Source: an uncultured Eubacteriales bacterium
Lineage (GTDB): Bacteria > Bacillota > Clostridia > Christensenellales > Borkfalkiaceae
Assembly (NCBI GenBank): GCA_949745625.1
Contig: CATJZR010000011.1
Span: 1-8,478 of the forward strand
Direction: 5' to 3'
Length of the DNA: 8,478 nt
This document shows positions 7,357-8,478 of this stretch, piece by piece. Position numbers and translations under genes: made by a program. The notes beneath the pieces were generated by a model. The model worked only from the letters and a program-made list of their open reading frames with translations. It ran no database searches and was not told the origin of the DNA. Numbering within the stretch: position 1 is the stretch's first letter; the number at the start of each line of letters is the position of its first letter.

Positions 7357-8478
7357 ATGAAAAAGTTTTTAAAAATTTCGGCAATTATATTAAGTTGTTT
7401 TTTAATATTATCCGCAGCGCTGCTTGTTGCCTATGCTGTAATAACAAAAGATGCCGTGCTTGATACCTCCAAGCTCGTCGGGGCAGGACAAAATGTTACC
7501 ATTTACGACGACGAAGGCAACGAACTGACCGACGCATCACTTGAAATACAGAAAAAAAGCGTTTCAATAGACAAATTACAACCATACACCGTCAACGCAT
7601 TTATTGCGTCGGAAGACAGAAATTTCTATAACCATAATGGCTTGAACTACAAGCGAATGGTCAAAGCGCTGTTTAAAAATATTTCGTCAATTTCCTTTAA
7701 AGAGGGCGCGTCAACAATAAGTCAACAGCTTATCAAAAACACACATCTATCAAGCGATAAAACCATCAGGCGCAAGCTTAATGAAATAAAGCTGACAAAA
7801 AAACTCGAAAAAAAATATTCCAAGAACGAAATTCTTGAAATGTATTTAAATACTATTTATTTCGGACACAGCTGTTACGGGCTGCAAAATGCCGCCCAAT
7901 TTTATTTCAACAAGAAAGCTGAAAATCTCGACTTGCCCGAAAGCGCAACCATCGTCGGTCTTCTCGCTTCGCCAAACAACTATTCACCCTTTAAAAATCC
8001 CGAAAAAAGCCTGTCACGCAGAAACCTCGTTCTCAAAAGCATGCACGAATGCGGTTACATCGACGGCAACGAATACGAGAAAGCAGTCAACACCCCGTTA
8101 AACAGTGAAAGACGCAACCCCAACGACAGATACTCGGATTACATCAGCGCAGTATTCGACGAAATCGAAGAAATCGACTTCGACCATTATTTGCTTACCG
8201 ACGGTTGTATAATAAAAACGTATCTGAATGCGGATGCACAAAACTTTATCGAAGGGCTCGACTACCCCTGCGATAACGCCGTTATTATAACCGACAATCT
8301 GTCAGGCGGAGTCAAAGCATATAAAACCACGATAAACGGTGCAAAAAGGCAACCGGGCTCAACGGCTAAACCAATTTTCGTTTACGCGCCCGCTATTGAG
8401 GAAAAGCATCTAAGTCCGTTTACGAGAATTTTGGACGAACAAGTCAACTTTAACGGTTATTCACCAGAAAATTACGAC
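7357..8478 (+). CDS. Class A penicillin-binding protein (GT51 transglycosylase plus transpeptidase), N-terminal part
   Basis: This bifunctional cell-wall synthase polymerises lipid II into glycan strands and cross-links the peptides outside the membrane. The 374 codons present run off the right edge. A short basic N-terminus precedes one membrane anchor (about residues 4-29). The GT51 domain shows EDRNFYNHNG (86-95, catalytic E86), GASTISQQLIKN (117-128), RRKLNE (138-143, second acid E143) and EILEMYLNTIYFG (158-170). The 57-residue gap between E86 and E143 fits the usual GT51 layout. The transpeptidase part begins near residue 285, and RQPGSTAKP gives nucleophile S335 and K338 of SxxK; the SxN and KTG motifs lie outside. 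The link from GT51 to SxxK is short for the class. The ATG at 7357 is the only plausible start: an in-frame stop lies at 7342-7344 and the next ATG is codon 101. There is no Shine-Dalgarno. It is transcribed divergently from miaB. Confidence 0.93.
   Translation, partial: MKKFLKISAIILSCFLILSAALLVAYAVITKDAVLDTSKLVGAGQNVTIYDDEGNELTDASLEIQKKSVSIDKLQPYTVNAFIASEDRNFYNHNGLNYKRMVKALFKNISSISFKEGASTISQQLIKNTHLSSDKTIRRKLNEIKLTKKLEKKYSKNEILEMYLNTIYFGHSCYGLQNAAQFYFNKKAENLDLPESATIVGLLASPNNYSPFKNPEKSLSRRNLVLKSMHECGYIDGNEYEKAVNTPLNSERRNPNDRYSDYISAVFDEIEEIDFDHYLLTDGCIIKTYLNADAQNFIEGLDYPCDNAVIITDNLSGGVKAYKTTINGAKRQPGSTAKPIFVYAPAIEEKHLSPFTRILDEQVNFNGYSPENYD

Noticed and set aside
7277..7384. 36-residue N-terminal extension of MiaB from an upstream ATG at 7384
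   Set aside because: It would cross the -35 and -10 elements and overlap the divergent gene. It is Lys/Phe/Ile-rich because of AT-rich DNA, and MiaB proteins normally begin close to the YGCQMN motif.
7387..7398. Lipobox-like Ile-Leu-Ser-Cys at residues 11-14 of the penicillin-binding protein
   Set aside because: Leu at -2 is atypical, the cysteine lies in the middle of the hydrophobic stretch with more hydrophobic residues after it, and class A penicillin-binding proteins use an uncleaved anchor.
1..8478. Possibility of a novel defence, mobile or secondary-metabolism system
   Set aside because: Every open stretch longer than 100 bases belongs to a recognisable housekeeping family, and I saw no repeats, integrase, transposase or toxin-antitoxin genes.

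Overview
The window looks like a stretch of core chromosome from a Gram-positive, Clostridia-type bacterium (Bacillota). Three things suggest this. The gene order miaB-mutS-mutL-miaA followed by a methionine gamma-lyase/'aluminium resistance' family gene is one I know from Clostridia and relatives. MutL carries the C-terminal endonuclease motifs of bacteria that lack MutH. The genes have AG-rich Shine-Dalgarno sites and at least one TTG start. I cannot name a genus; an uncultured gut-type Clostridia is a guess.

Positions 1-7276 hold five genes on the minus strand, packed head to tail and very probably one operon, read from right to left. They are miaB (tRNA ms2i6A37 methylthiotransferase), mutS (mismatch recognition), mutL (mismatch-repair endonuclease), miaA (tRNA i6A37 prenyltransferase), and the first 204 codons of a PLP-dependent methionine gamma-lyase family protein that runs off the left edge. 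The junctions are a 2-nt gap, a 12-nt gap, a 1-nt gap (if miaA starts at the well-spaced TTG) and an 8-bp overlap. Translational coupling is therefore likely along the whole chain. The operon combines both steps of one pathway (MiaA then MiaB on A37 of UNN-reading tRNAs) with both core mismatch-repair proteins.

Positions 7277-7356 are an 80-bp, very AT-rich divergent intergenic region. It contains a strong minus-strand sigma-70/sigma-A-type promoter for the operon (TTGAAA, 17 nt, TATAAT). This promoter is so close to the miaB ATG that the transcript should be almost leaderless, and no Shine-Dalgarno is visible there. The -10 lies inside a perfect 12-bp palindrome, so a TATAAT also reads on the other strand.

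Positions 7357-8478 hold, on the plus strand, the first 374 codons of a bifunctional class A penicillin-binding protein. It has an N-terminal membrane anchor, a GT51 transglycosylase domain and the start of the transpeptidase domain including the SxxK serine. The gene runs off the right edge and also lacks a visible Shine-Dalgarno.

I saw no RNA genes, mobile elements, CRISPR arrays or clear terminators. No unknown system is evident. The most interesting signals are at the sequence level: the near-leaderless, symmetric divergent promoter, the TTG start of miaA, and a conservative change in the MutL endonuclease motif.
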